NCBI GenBank assembly: GCA_037903355.1
Contig: JBAJFE010000062.1
Coordinates: 372,001-436,000, forward strand
Direction: 5' to 3'
DNA from: Trichuris trichiura
Taxonomy: Eukaryota; Nematoda; Enoplea; Trichinellida; Trichuridae
DNA: 64,000 bases
Each line of letters starts with the position of its first letter. Position 1 is the stretch's first letter. A model generated the notes under the pieces. It ran no database searches, was not told where the DNA came from, and saw nothing but the letters and a program-made list of their open reading frames with translations. The position numbers and the translations under genes were made by a program. Below, piece after piece: positions 45,444 to 56,089 of this stretch.

Positions 45444-48396
45444 GTATGATTCTTCAATTTTGGAGGATGAGGCATTCGGTCCGAAGGAGTAGTGGCTGGA
45501 GAAGAAGGGAGGCGCTGCGCGTTGGAGGTGGGTAGCATAGGATAGTCGTCAGAAGATTGCTGGCTCGCTTCAGGCAGCGGGGCTAAAAGGAATGTTCATT
45601 TCAGCCTATCGGCTAGGACACTGTCGACTCCACTCAGAACTTGAGGAGGTGGAACTTGGGCGCACGCTCGATAACGCGGTACGGGCCCCTGTAAAGTGGC
45701 TGCAAAATAGGTCTGTGGCAGTTGACGTGGGCGGACGCCTGTGTAGCTGAGGAAGCGTTACGTTTTTGCGGGTACCGTTCGGTGCATGATTTGTACTAAG
45801 GACACCCTCAAACAAGGGATCTTTTTAAGACCTGTTGTTTCCAGCATAACAGGTATTACTTCCAAACTTTGTTTATATTTAAAACAATAATACAACATCT
45901 ACCGGTAATAGTATTTTCACACCCGGCCAAATCGTTAACAAATCGAAATCCCAATTTGGACAAAACCGTGAATAGATCGAAGTATCGAGAACTCAGCATT
46001 CAAAAAGGTTGCAACCCTGATTTCGCCAACCATTCCTGATGACTCAGATATACGATAAGCTAACTACTTTCACAGAACCGGTCGATAAGGTAAGAGGAGC
46101 AGCTACTTCGGATTAAATATAAACGTGCTATGCATAATTCATCTTCAGTTCCCGGCTTTGGTCAGTCTGGCTCACTTGTAAGTAAACTACAAAATGCCCT
46201 ACCAACGAATGAATTAGCAATATTAACAGAGAAAAATTCAGAATAATGTAATCCTACATTTCGCAAACGCTCTTGTTCCGTGGTCAGCGACGTGTTTGGG
46301 AAAGACTATGTTGAGAAGATGTACTTCCGTGGCTGAAACAGTAGATGTCTCGAACGTCCAAACTTGCCACCAGAAACATGGAAGAATTATACCTCACTGC
46401 TCAACGGAAAGTACAGAACTAACACTGCAACTGAAGGATGGCAAACCAAGATTCAAAAACTGATGGTTCTGCGTGATTCTTAGCTTTAGAGGTTCATTGA
46501 ACTATTAAAAAATGAATAGCAAGAGAATGGACAAACTATCATCAAGTTTGTTAGCTGGGAAAGGTAAATAAAAGTCAATCTCAATGTCATCCCTAATAAA
46601 GGCATTTTTAGATACCAGAAATTGTAAGCAACTGCAGTGAATATAAAAGCCGCCTCATATGGATGGATACCCAATTTAGCGCAAACGCCTGTATAATTTT
46701 GCTCAATATAACGACCGGAAAGAAGAAACTTAAACTAGATACTTGAAAATCGATACTACCAAAAAATGTGAACAAAATCTGTTAACGCGGTGCTTTTCCT
46801 GTGAACATAACTATGACCATAAGTTTCAGCTTTCATGGCCTATGGCAAACTCAGTAAACCAAAAGAAATTAATTAAAACTAAAAACAAGCTGCAAAGTAC
46901 GATTAGGACGAATCGTGAACACTGAAACAATAGACTGACTAACTACCCTTAACGACTGAACGCGACAACAAGTGGGAGACAAACCATTAGCAGACAAAGA
47001 GCTGAATGAAGGCGGGCGCATGACCACCGCCGTTTTGGTGCTGCTTCTATCACATGAACACCGTCCCTTTGAATTCACTACACAGGGTTAAATTCTTAAA
47101 CTGAAAACGTGGAAGTCTAAATTGACGAAAGCCAGAATGACTTGAAATTTAGAGACAGCTGGAAAGACTGACGAAGTCAGGATTTCAACCTTTCCAAATG
47201 TTGACATACCGACGTTTCGGTCTACTTACGATTTTAGCCGAAAGAAAAATGGCGAAAAAGTTTTCAGCAAGGTCTCAGCGGATCATTGATTGAAACTATA
47301 AAAGCGTATCTTAAACAGATAAAATCCAGTTAGCTAATAAGGCAAGGCGGCAAAAAATAGAGAAGTTCCCAGCTGTGCCAAATTGTTAATCATGTTTGCT
47401 GATTTGCGTATTGGCTATGTTTCAGCTGAGTATAGACGTTTATGCTTCCTTGCTTGAACAGCAGATAAATTTGGCACTTTTGAGATGTACATGCGGACCC
47501 GTAAAAAGCTTAGATAGTTTTTAATAGGAACGCAATCGTAAGGCGCGCTATTCAGATTAGTTTGCAGTAACAGCTAAGCGAAACCGTACTAAATAAGTGT
47601 AAGCAGCAAGCCACTCTGCTTGCTGGCAATGATCAGCAAGAAATGGCAAAGGTAAAATGCGACGTAGGGTAGGGCATCTCACATTAAACAGACAGATGGT
47701 GGTGATCCATCAGTAAGTTTGCCGAAGCCAGACTAACTCAAAATAAAGTGAAACATCTCCCATAGGATACAGATAGCATTGTTCCAAAAGGAACAACTGA
47801 AGAGCTTTCAAATTTCCGGTGAGAAAGAGGATCCAACCAGTTCCTTAATTGATATGAATATTTTTAATTAATTTCGAGTATCTACTTATGAAGTTATGCT
47901 ATATCCTAGCACTTTAAGCATAATTTGCAATGCATTCTGTTTACCGCATAAACAAGAGATGTAACCTCACAATGCGTTAATGGTACTTGCACTAGCATGG
48001 AGCAAACGGAGGTGAAGTATTTCGCGCTCAGTTCTGCTTTGCGACAGCGGCTTGGTTGTGATGACTCTCTGCCTCTGCTCCTAAATCACATTGCCTTGCG
48101 ACTATGCCCGCTTCCATCGTAGTAATTTCGCCATACTTGGTTGGTGGAAAAGCGTTTAATCCACTGACTCTACTGTCTTTACTCTTCGGCTGAGAGGGCA
48201 CTTGTTCAACTTAATTGCAGCGAAAAAAGCTTCCATTGAATGTGAGCAATTTCAATTTCACTGCAAGTTGAAGTCGGACAGCAGATTTACCTCCAAAGTG
48301 ATGGGTATAAATGAATGGTAGCTACTACTCATGTGTTGTTTCCATTTACGCATTGCCGATTGATTAGTCATAATCTAGGTGTAATAAACAAGTGCT
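45444..48396. other. Gene-poor region
   Basis: About 3 kb with no supported exon or RNA gene. One diverged copy of the 43.8-kb repeat lies near 46150-46240. The remainder looks like decayed intergenic or transposon sequence. Confidence 0.35.
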
Positions 48397-48600
48397 CATG
48401 TGACCACGGCGGTCACGAGGAAGGTCACCGAAGTTAGCCGTGGCCAAACTGACCAATCATTTTACTTCAACGATTAGGAAAGCCGTGGCAAACAGGCCCA
48501 TGTGACCACGGCGGTCACGAGGAAGGTCACCGGAAGTTAGCCGTGGCCAAACTGACCAATCATTTTACTTCGACAATTAGGGAAGCACGTGGCAAACAGG
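48397..48600 (+). repeat. Two-copy tandem duplication, 102-bp unit
   Basis: Two adjacent copies start with CATGTGACCACGGCGGTCAC (48397 and 48499). They share the rest of the unit with a handful of substitutions and small indels. Each copy contains short inverted words (GACCACGGCGGTC), so the unit can form a hairpin. Confidence 0.92.
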
Positions 48601-49609
48601 CAATTATGCAATGCCCCGCGGTATTTACTCAGAGAAAAGGTATATAAAGTGGTCATTGCTGGCGATGGCGGTCAGTGTGAATACTGCGCCTGTGTCGTCC
48701 TCTGGCGTCTCTCTCTCTCCCTCACCTTCATAGTTCGGTTTGTCGTGTATTCATCAGGACATCCAATGAATTCTTTTCTAATGAAGCATGGAACCCAGCT
48801 CAGCAATTACACTATGTACATGACGTTCAACCATTTTCCTTTGCCCATACCTTGGAAAAAGAAGCTTATAATCGACGCTATACCTGCGATTCATTTCAAG
48901 AAATGAATCCACCTTGGTGCTCCGAACTCACCGTTTCTGAGAAACAACTCAAGATTTTTTTAGCAGTATACTTGCAATTCAGAAAGCGTCTGGGAAAGGT
49001 TATGGAATGCTCCATTAAAGCGCTTAACGCTCAGATGTTGTTTAAAGTGGCCCAAGTTGCAGTGCTGCTCTGTGTGCGGAAAAATAGATTGGACCTTACG
49101 TAGACCTCAGCTAATTACGTTGTTTGATGAAGCTGATTCACCAAAGCGTACAACATTTCACGCCACGAAGCGGTGATCTTTCCTCATGAACTCTATTTGA
49201 CCTCATTGTAGTACTGTGCAGTTGTGATCACATGATGGTCACATGTTCCTCATGATCACACCTCATAGTGAAGTGTCTTCTCATGTTCACATGATGATCA
49301 CATGTGAACTGAATTGGATGTCCAGATGACTGGATACAAAAGAGTTCTCTAAAAAAGGTGCACTGTTGTCCCGGTTTTATTCTCTTCTACCAACAGGAGA
49401 TGCTCTTTGCTTAGACGGCTGTTTTTGACGATTTTGCCTGACCTCAAAGAATCTTTGCGAAAGTGAGTACATTAGTCCGTGCACTTTGATTATTGGAATT
49501 ACAACAGAGAAATCACAGCTTCAGCGGTTGACAATGGAGAATGTAGGAAAAAAGAAAAGCTGGTGATAATGGCTTGCGCATGGCGTACGTATTGTTCAAC
49601 GCATTTGAG
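48601..49609. other. Gene-poor region with a CACATG-rich palindrome
   Basis: Two overlapping open frames (48589-48906 and 48852-49103) have no recognisable domain. Around 49215-49310 the sequence is packed with ATGATCACATG-type words. It includes an exact 9-bp inverted repeat GTTCACATG/CATGTGAAC at 49285-49309 with a 7-bp spacer. Its origin is unknown. Confidence 0.4.
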
Positions 49610-50190
49610 CACAGTTAAGCACCGTTATGGTACGTCATGACAGACACCCAACGGCTTTCGACTGCGACTGTCTTCTTCACTATCGTGATCGCAGCACCGA
49701 AACACTGCTGATGCGCAGAACATCGTCGGGCACTCCATTTTCAATGCAATAATGCTTTATGTTCGTTAAGAAAGTGACTCTTGTCTCCACGTGGTCTATA
49801 TCTGATGGCAAGAAAGCCAGTCTGCATCATAACCGCAGCAAAGCTTTGATAGATGAAGTACATGTGTGTATGCTTAAGCTCAGAAGCTTTCCTCGACACT
49901 GTGCAGTTACTGCCTACTATGGGCACATGAGTACGTGTGCTCAGATTGCCTCCGCGGTGTTGCAAGTGTCACTACATTTTGTATGACAGATGAAGACGAA
50001 ATATACGGTTGTGTTGGAGTTTTGCTTTCCCTTGAAAGCGTTTCATGTTTCCCATGTCTGCCTTCAGCATTTCCATTTCATGGAAACCACTCTGGATGCA
50101 GCAAAAACTATGAGATTAACCTTGTCATCAACAGTTTGTTGGAGCCAAAATGCTTTACTGTGGATGACTTATCTCACTGTAAGTGCCAAT
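49610..50190 (+). repeat. Unknown repeat family, copy R1 (truncated by the minisatellite)
   Basis: The plus strand here matches the minus strand of 63310-63890 and 57890-58380. Shared blocks include GTGTGCTCAGATTGC, then GACGAAATATACG, CATTTCCATTTCATGGAAA and AAATGCTTTACTGTGGATGA. Identity is about 70-75% by eye. The copy runs directly into the 57-bp minisatellite. No intact coding frame is shared by the copies, so the nature of the parent element is unresolved. Confidence 0.7.
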
Positions 50191-50194
50191 GTGG

Positions 50195-51370
50195 AGTTGC
50201 GGTTACACCCGCTGGAATTCCCTTTGTGATATCCCGTGCGTAATGGAGTTATAGTGCAGTTACACACGCTGGAATTACACATGCTGGAATTCCCTTTGTG
50301 ATATCCCGTGCATACTGCAGTTAAAGTGCAGTTACACACGCTGGAATTCCCTTTGTGATATCCCGTGCAAACTGCAGTTAAAGTGCCGTTAGACACGCTG
50401 GAATTTCCTTTGTGATATCCCGTGCATACTGGAGTTACAGCGCAGTAACACACGCTGGAATTCCTTTGTGATATCCCGTGCATACTGGATTACTTTGTGA
50501 ATTCCCTTTGTGATATCCCGTACATACTGCAGTTATAGTGCAGTTACACATGCTGGAATTCCCGTTGTGATATCCCGTGCATACTGGAATTACCGTGCAG
50601 TTACACACGCTGAAATTCCCGTTGTGATATCCCATGCATACTGGAATTACCGTGCAGTTACACACGCTGAAATTCCCTTTGTAATATCGCGTGCATACTG
50701 CAGTTATAGTGCAGTGACAGATGCTGGAATTCTTTTTGTGATATCCCGTACATACTGGAGTTACGGTGCACTTACACACGCTGGAATTCCCGTTGTGATA
50801 TCCCGTACATACTGGAGTTACGGTGCACTTACACACGCTGGAATTCATATCCCGTGCATACTGCAGTTAAAGTGCAGTTACACACGCTGGAACTCCCGCT
50901 GTGATATCCTGTGCATACTGGAGTTACAGCGCAGTTACACATGCTGGAATTCCCTTTGTGATATCCCGTGCATACTGCAGTTAAAGTGCAGTTACACACG
51001 CTGGAATTCCCTTTGTGATATCCCGTGCATAATGGAGTTATAGTGCAGTTACACACGCTGGAATTACACATGCTGGAATTCCCTTTGTGATATCCCGTGC
51101 ATACTGCAGTTAAAGTGCAGTTACACACGTTGGAATTCCCTTTGTGATATCCTGTGCATACCGGAGTTACAGCGCAGTTACACACGCTGGAATTCCCTTC
51201 GTGATATCCTGTGCATACTGGAGTTACAGTGCAGTTACACATACTGCAACTCCCTTTGTGATATCCCGTGCAAACTGCAGTTACAGTGCAGTTACACACG
51301 CTAGAATTCCCGTTGTTTTATCCCGTGCAAACTGCAGTTACAGTGCCGTTAGACATGCTGGAATTACACA
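50195..51370 (+). repeat. 57-bp minisatellite, about 20 units
   Basis: Units are built around CGCTGGAATTCCCTTTGTGA, then TATCCCGTGCATACT and GCAGTTACAGTGCAGTTACA. Most are 57 bp; a few are shortened (near 50460-50510 and 50850) or carry a 14-bp internal duplication (50265, 51062). Because 57 is divisible by three, long open frames exist on both strands (up to 156-177 codons), repeating a 19-residue pattern such as VCTGYHKGNSSVCNCT. I read these as a by-product of the period, not as a gene. Units differ mainly at a few positions, suggesting recent expansion. Confidence 0.95.
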
Positions 51371-51375
51371 CGGAA

Positions 51376-51771
51376 TGAACTAGATCCAGCAGTGATCCCT
51401 TCTTAAGCGGCAAATCTTCATGCGATATCCATATATGTTTGTTTGCTTTGCTTGGTATCAGTAGTTCTCCAGGAACGGAGTTATCGGACAAGAGTAGAGT
51501 CGGTTTTCCTTTGTTTCTCACTGTAACCCCTGCCAAGGGAGATTGCTAAGTGTATTGGATTACGCATTATGGATGTTAAGCCAATCTGGCACTTTCAGCA
51601 AGTACTTGTACCAGTGGAAACGCTATGACATGGACTATTTACTGTTCGGACTGCTTATGCTGGATTCGCAAGGTTTAGTACTCAGAATTAACTAGTTCCA
51701 GCAGTGGTTATATTCGCCTTAAGCGGCATATTTTCGTGCGATATCCATGTATGTTGGTTGTTTTGCGAGGT
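51376..51771 (+). repeat. Diverged direct duplication flanking the minisatellite
   Basis: The block at 51376-51452 (ACTAGATCCAGCAGTGATCC, then CTTAAGCGGCAAAT and GCGATATCCATATATG) recurs at 51692-51771 with about 80% identity. The two are 316 bp apart. It may be part of the same unknown element as R1. Confidence 0.65.
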
Positions 51772-51957
51772 TGGGTACGGGTTGATGTCCAGAATGTAAG
51801 ATGTGTTGTCAGCAGGCGTTTTGAGTATGCACCTCAAATATATGGAAATAATATGCGATTGCTAGGTTTTAGGAGCACAGTGAGGAGGAAAGAGAGTAAC
51901 TGCGCCGGCGGCGAGACCGTTTTGAACTTAAGGGGGAGGCTAGCTAGGTTAAAGAAA

Positions 51958-52085
51958 ATCAGGTAAGCTGGAGGATGCAGTAGGTTTAGGAAAAGCGGGT
52001 AAAGTGGGGGTCCAATAGGTTAAGCAAAAGCAGGTAAGCTGGGTAAGGTGGGGTCCGGTACGTTAAGAAAAAGTAGGTGCGCAGA
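51958..52085 (+). repeat. Degenerate G-rich tandem repeat
   Basis: Two to three units of about 55-60 bp sharing CAGGTAAGCTG, GGTAAGGTGGGGTCC-like and AGGTTAAGAAAAAG-like words. Copies differ by several bases and indels. Confidence 0.6.
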
Positions 52086-52219
52086 TCTGCGGGAAGCCGA
52101 AAATTCAAAAGAACATGATTAGGTAGGTGAAAGAAAAGGATTCTAAAAGGAAAGAAAAGGACTGTGTCGCAAAAGTATGAGGCGGTAATCATTGGCGCAG
52201 TGACGGCGACGCTGATTGC

Positions 52220-53345
52220 TCATCTGTGCGCCAATTCTTACTGGTCAGTTTACTGGTTAATGCCAGTAATCCATTAAATCGAAACTGTCTTGCCTCAAGT
52301 TCAACGCAAAAACTGATCAGTTGTCCGATATACGCGTTGTGCAGCACTGCATGGGCTATGTACAAAGAATCGTATTGAGTAGGTTTATTGGACGTCTATT
52401 ACAATTGTTGCAAACAAAACACAGATGAATAGATCGTAGAAGCGGATAAGCATAGCGCATGCAGTGAATATTAATTGCACTGGCCAAAACGGTTAAGCTA
52501 AGAATGGTCTTCATCACTCTCTGGCAGTGCATCGTCTTCTGTGTCGTCAAACAGGGTAGACATGGAGCACTTTTGGAAAGACTTCATAACGGTTAACGTC
52601 TTTACCTTGCCCCATGCCTTTATTACGAACTGGCACAGCAAATTGACCGATGGTGCTCACATTTATCCGCCGGGTGTGTACTTCTTCTGCCCTTTCGTTA
52701 TACATTCTTTCCACTCTTCTCGCATTTAGTCTTTAAAAATCTTATTAATGCAAACGTTCAGCGGTTGCAGAACTGATGTAAGCCCACTGAGGATTGCGGC
52801 TTATCCTATTTTATATTCCTTTAAATGTGATTTCATTGTTTCTGCCAAGTGACTTCGGAATGAGTCCCACACCAGTATGATTCTGTTGCTGCTATGCCCA
52901 GGCCTTTTTTTCCAGATGTTGTGAATCCACAATCTCACACCCTGTTGATGCATCCAACCGTTTTCATGAAAGCGCACAAAGGCGCCTCCTTTGACCTTCA
53001 TTTCCTCTTAAATATGACCACGGGCTTCAGCTTCATTCCATTAGCTAGGCACGATAGCACCACCGTAAAGTAGGTACTTTCATTGCTAGTGCCCTTCACT
53101 ACAATAAACTTTGCACCTTTACTATCCATGGTTCTATTGCAAATCATAGCGAAAAATATTGACTTCTCATCCATGTTATCGATGCTGCTCAATGGAAACT
53201 CATTTCTTTTTGTCAGGTTTCTGACATGGCTGGAAACAATTTCCTGAGATAGAGCAGAATTTCATTTTTTTTCTGTAAAACACAGCTTCGGCTTTTGCTT
53301 ATTTGGAGATCACACGCTACGCGTCTTCAAAAAAGATATGTGTAA
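52220..53345 (-). mobile_element. Pogo/Tigger-like DNA transposon, copy A (5'-truncated)
   Basis: Reading leftwards, the DDE domain is recognisable: IDNMDEKSIFFAM, TMDSKGAKFIVVKGTSNEST, LSCLANGMKLKPVVIFKRK, NIWKKRPG and IILVWDSFRSHLAETMKSH. The pieces are in neighbouring frames broken by shifts. The 3' end (52220-52350) matches the 3' end of copy C in inverted orientation at about 80%. It includes a terminal CAGTTTACTGGTTAATGCC-like sequence typical of Tigger-type ends. The N-terminal HTH part is missing. Confidence 0.8.
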
Positions 53346-53463
53346 ACTTTATCGCGTGTCGCTCTGTATCGCGCTCTCAGTAGCAACTGAAGAAACCATG
53401 TGACTAACGAAGAATAAGTTTGCTTAACGAAGGAATTTTTCAGTTTTATTCGGCGCATTCTGC

Positions 53464-54115
53464 ATGCGAGCGATAACGAGAAGCTACAAAACCGGATTCA
53501 AGTTGGAAGTCGTCGCGATGGCAAAAGAAAGCAACAACGCACAGGTGGCCAGGAAGTATCGCATTACCCGGAAGATGGTGACAGATTGGAGGAAACAGAA
53601 AGAGATCCTGAAGAAGATGTTGAAGAAACAATGCGCAAGACGCTCAGACATCCCCGCCTAGTCAGAACTGGAGAACAGATTGGCAGAGTGAGTACGAGAA
53701 CAGTGACAGAGCGCCCGTATCATCACATGGACAGATAGAGAGATGAATCGTTGAACTGAGCCCACTGCAACCCATACTTAGCCTACGCCTCTCCCGTAAC
53801 GCATGAACGATGCAGCGGTTTCATGAGACAAAAGACGAAAATTGCACAGAAAATGCATGCGGGTTTGGAGGATAAGCTGGACGACACAGAAAAATGATGG
53901 ACTGCCAGACAGTCATAAAGACCATACGTAGCTTAACTGTTTTGTCTCCTGCAATGAATGTTCTCCGAGTCATGCACCCTGTTTATCCGCTTCTACGATC
54001 TATTCATCTATTTTTTACATACAGTAGTTGCAATAGACATCCAGTAAACCTGAAGATATAATGTCTTTGTACGAGACTATAACTTTATATAATAAACTGT
54101 TTTTATAACGTAGTG
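53464..54115 (+). mobile_element. Pogo/Tigger-like transposon, copy B (internally deleted)
   Basis: It begins with an open N-terminal DNA-binding segment (53464-53661): YKTGFKLEVVAMAKESNNAQ, then ARKYRITRKMVTDWRKQKE, which is a CENP-B/Tigger HTH. After about 400 bp the sequence jumps at a GATAAGCTG/GACGACACAG junction (about 53872-53890) straight to the element's 3' tail. Compared with copy C, about 830 bp with the whole DDE domain is missing. This is a typical non-autonomous deletion derivative. Confidence 0.78.
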
Positions 54116-54133
54116 AATGTCCCGTTATATGTA

Positions 54134-54195
54134 CAATAACCTTTAATCTCCGGAGCTTTCAAGTCAATCGTGACTGGTCTCCAACAGTCATAAAA
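54134..54195 (+). repeat. Diverged relic of the PLE end, with hairpin
   Basis: CTCCGGAGCTTTC at about 54150-54162 is followed by a GTCaatcgtGAC hairpin and GTCTCCAACAGT. It aligns over about 52 bases with the left PLE repeat (8079-8130) at roughly 70% identity. The helix bases (GTC/GAC) are kept while the loop differs. It lies between pogo copies B and C. No RT sequence is attached. Confidence 0.6.
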
Positions 54196-54240
54196 TGAAT
54201 GTAATTTGCAAAGCGAGGTCAACCTTCAATCGTTTTTGTT

Positions 54241-55650
54241 GTGAAAACGGGAAGAAACCCTGAATATGCCGAAGAAAAAACGCGCAAGACGCTGAGGCAT
54301 TTGATCAGAACTAGGGAACAGTTCGGCAGAAAGAGTAAGACAACAGCGACAGAGCATCACAACGACAGAGATGAGAGCTCAAGCGACAAACTGGGCCGAC
54401 TGCAACCCATACTTATCCTACGCCTTTACAGTAACGGCTGGATGGTGCAGCCATTTGACGAAAACGAAGGACCTCGTCTTGAGACAGAAGACAAAAATTG
54501 CGCGGAAAACGCCTGCGGATTTCGAGGATAAGCTGTGTAACTTCCGGCGGTATATTTACACGTATCTTTTCTGAAGAAGCTTAGCGTGCGATCTCCAAAT
54601 AAGCAAAAGTCGAAGCGGTGTTTTACAGAAGAAATGAAACTGTGCTCTATCTCACGAAATTGCATTTCCAGGCATGTCAGAAAATTGACAAGAGGAAATG
54701 AGTTTCCATTGGACAACATCAATAATATGGATGACATGCCAATATTTTTCGGTATGATTGGCAATAGAACCATGGATAGTAAAGGCAGAAAGTTTATTAT
54801 AGTGAAACGCACTAGCCATGAAAGAACTCACTTACGATAATGCTGTCCTGCGTGGCTAATGGAATGAAGCTGAAGCTCATGGCCATATTTAAGGGAAAAA
54901 AGGCCAAAGGAAGATTTTCCATCTGGCGCCTTTGTCCACTATTATGAGAATGGCTGGATGGATAACAGGTGTGAGATTGTGGATTGACGGCATCTGGAGA
55001 AAAAGACCTGGGCATGGTAACAACAGAAGCTTATTGCTGTGGGACTCATTCTGAAGTGACGCAGCACAAACAATAAAATCACATTTAAACGAATATAAAA
55101 TGGAAACAGTCGTAATCCCTGGTGGGCTTACATCAGTCCTGCAACCGCTGGATGTTTGCATTAATAAGCCCTTCAGAGACTTCATGCGAGAAGAGTGGAA
55201 AGAATGTATAACGAACGGGCCAAGGCGTACACAGCCGGCGGACGAATGCGAGCTCCATCGCTCAGTTTGCTGCGCCAGTTCGTAATAAAGGCGTGCAGCA
55301 AACTAAAGTCGGAAACCGTTATGAAATCTCTCTGAAAGTGCTCTTTTTCTACCCTGTTGCACGACACAGAAGACGATGAAGTGCCAGACAGTGACGAGAC
55401 CATTCTTAGAATAGTCGTTTTGTCCCGTGCAATTAATGTTCACTGCATCATGCGCCATGTTTATCCTCTTCTGCAATCTATTCATCTGTGTTTTACATGC
55501 ACTAGTTGTAATAGACGTTCAATAAACCTATTCAATACGATTCATTTTTTATAGCCTACGCAATGCTGTACACAGGTGTTAATCGGCAGCTGATTAGTTT
55601 TCGCGTTAAACTAGAGGCAAGACAGTTTTGATTGAATGGATGATGGGCAT
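54241..55650 (+). mobile_element. Pogo/Tigger-like transposon, copy C (near complete, mutated)
   Basis: It lacks only the first HTH codons. Downstream blocks are INNMDDMPIFFGM with TMDSKGRKFIIVKRTSHERT, then LLLWDSF followed by an in-frame TGA (55052-55054). After that come VVIPGGLTSVLQPLDVCINK and PFRDFMREEWKECI, and the DDTEDDEVPDSDE-like acidic tail. Several frame changes separate the blocks. Its 3' end (about 55560-55650) is the inverted counterpart of copy A's end. Copies A and C therefore form a large inverted repeat of about 1.1 kb arms around copy B. Confidence 0.8.
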
Positions 55651-56089
55651 TAACAGGAAACTGACTAATCAGAATTGACCTAGACTTGAACAATTAGTGC
55701 CACTGTCACTGGGCTAATCATTATCACTCTTTACTTACATACACTAACAATCGTTTTGAAAATAATCGACCAGTTCAGATTAAGGTTCAAATAACAGAGA
55801 AGCAAATAACCAACCAATCACGACAAAGTGAAAGTTCCTAAAGGAGAAAACGAAGTTCGTTTAGGCCACTGCTCCCTTGACTGTCATGAAAACATGCAGT
55901 TTTATATCACTTACTTGTACTCTAAAAATTTCAGACGATTACAAAACGCAAAGCCCCGGAAATTTAATAAAAATTCTAGCAGCTGCATGACGCAGCGCTC
56001 ATTTACGACTGCAGGGAATCATGGAAAAAGTGAAAGGTCTCAAAGGAGAAAATGCGACGGATCATTACGATAACGTACTCTCTTACTGA
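55651..56089. other. Flank of R2 with a partial internal duplication
   Basis: Sequence at about 55828-56080 (GTTCCTAAAGGAGAAAACGA, GCAGCTGCATGACGCAGCGC, GAAAAAGTGAAAGGTCTCAA) is repeated in order at about 56300-56480 in copy R2. One part of the unknown family has thus been duplicated locally about 430 bp apart. Confidence 0.55.

Noticed and set aside
50169..51299. Cysteine-rich repetitive protein gene on the minus strand
   Set aside because: The frames follow from a 57-bp period and are interrupted at shortened units. No start with promoter or splice context is visible, so I list the array as a repeat and keep coding only as a low-interest question.
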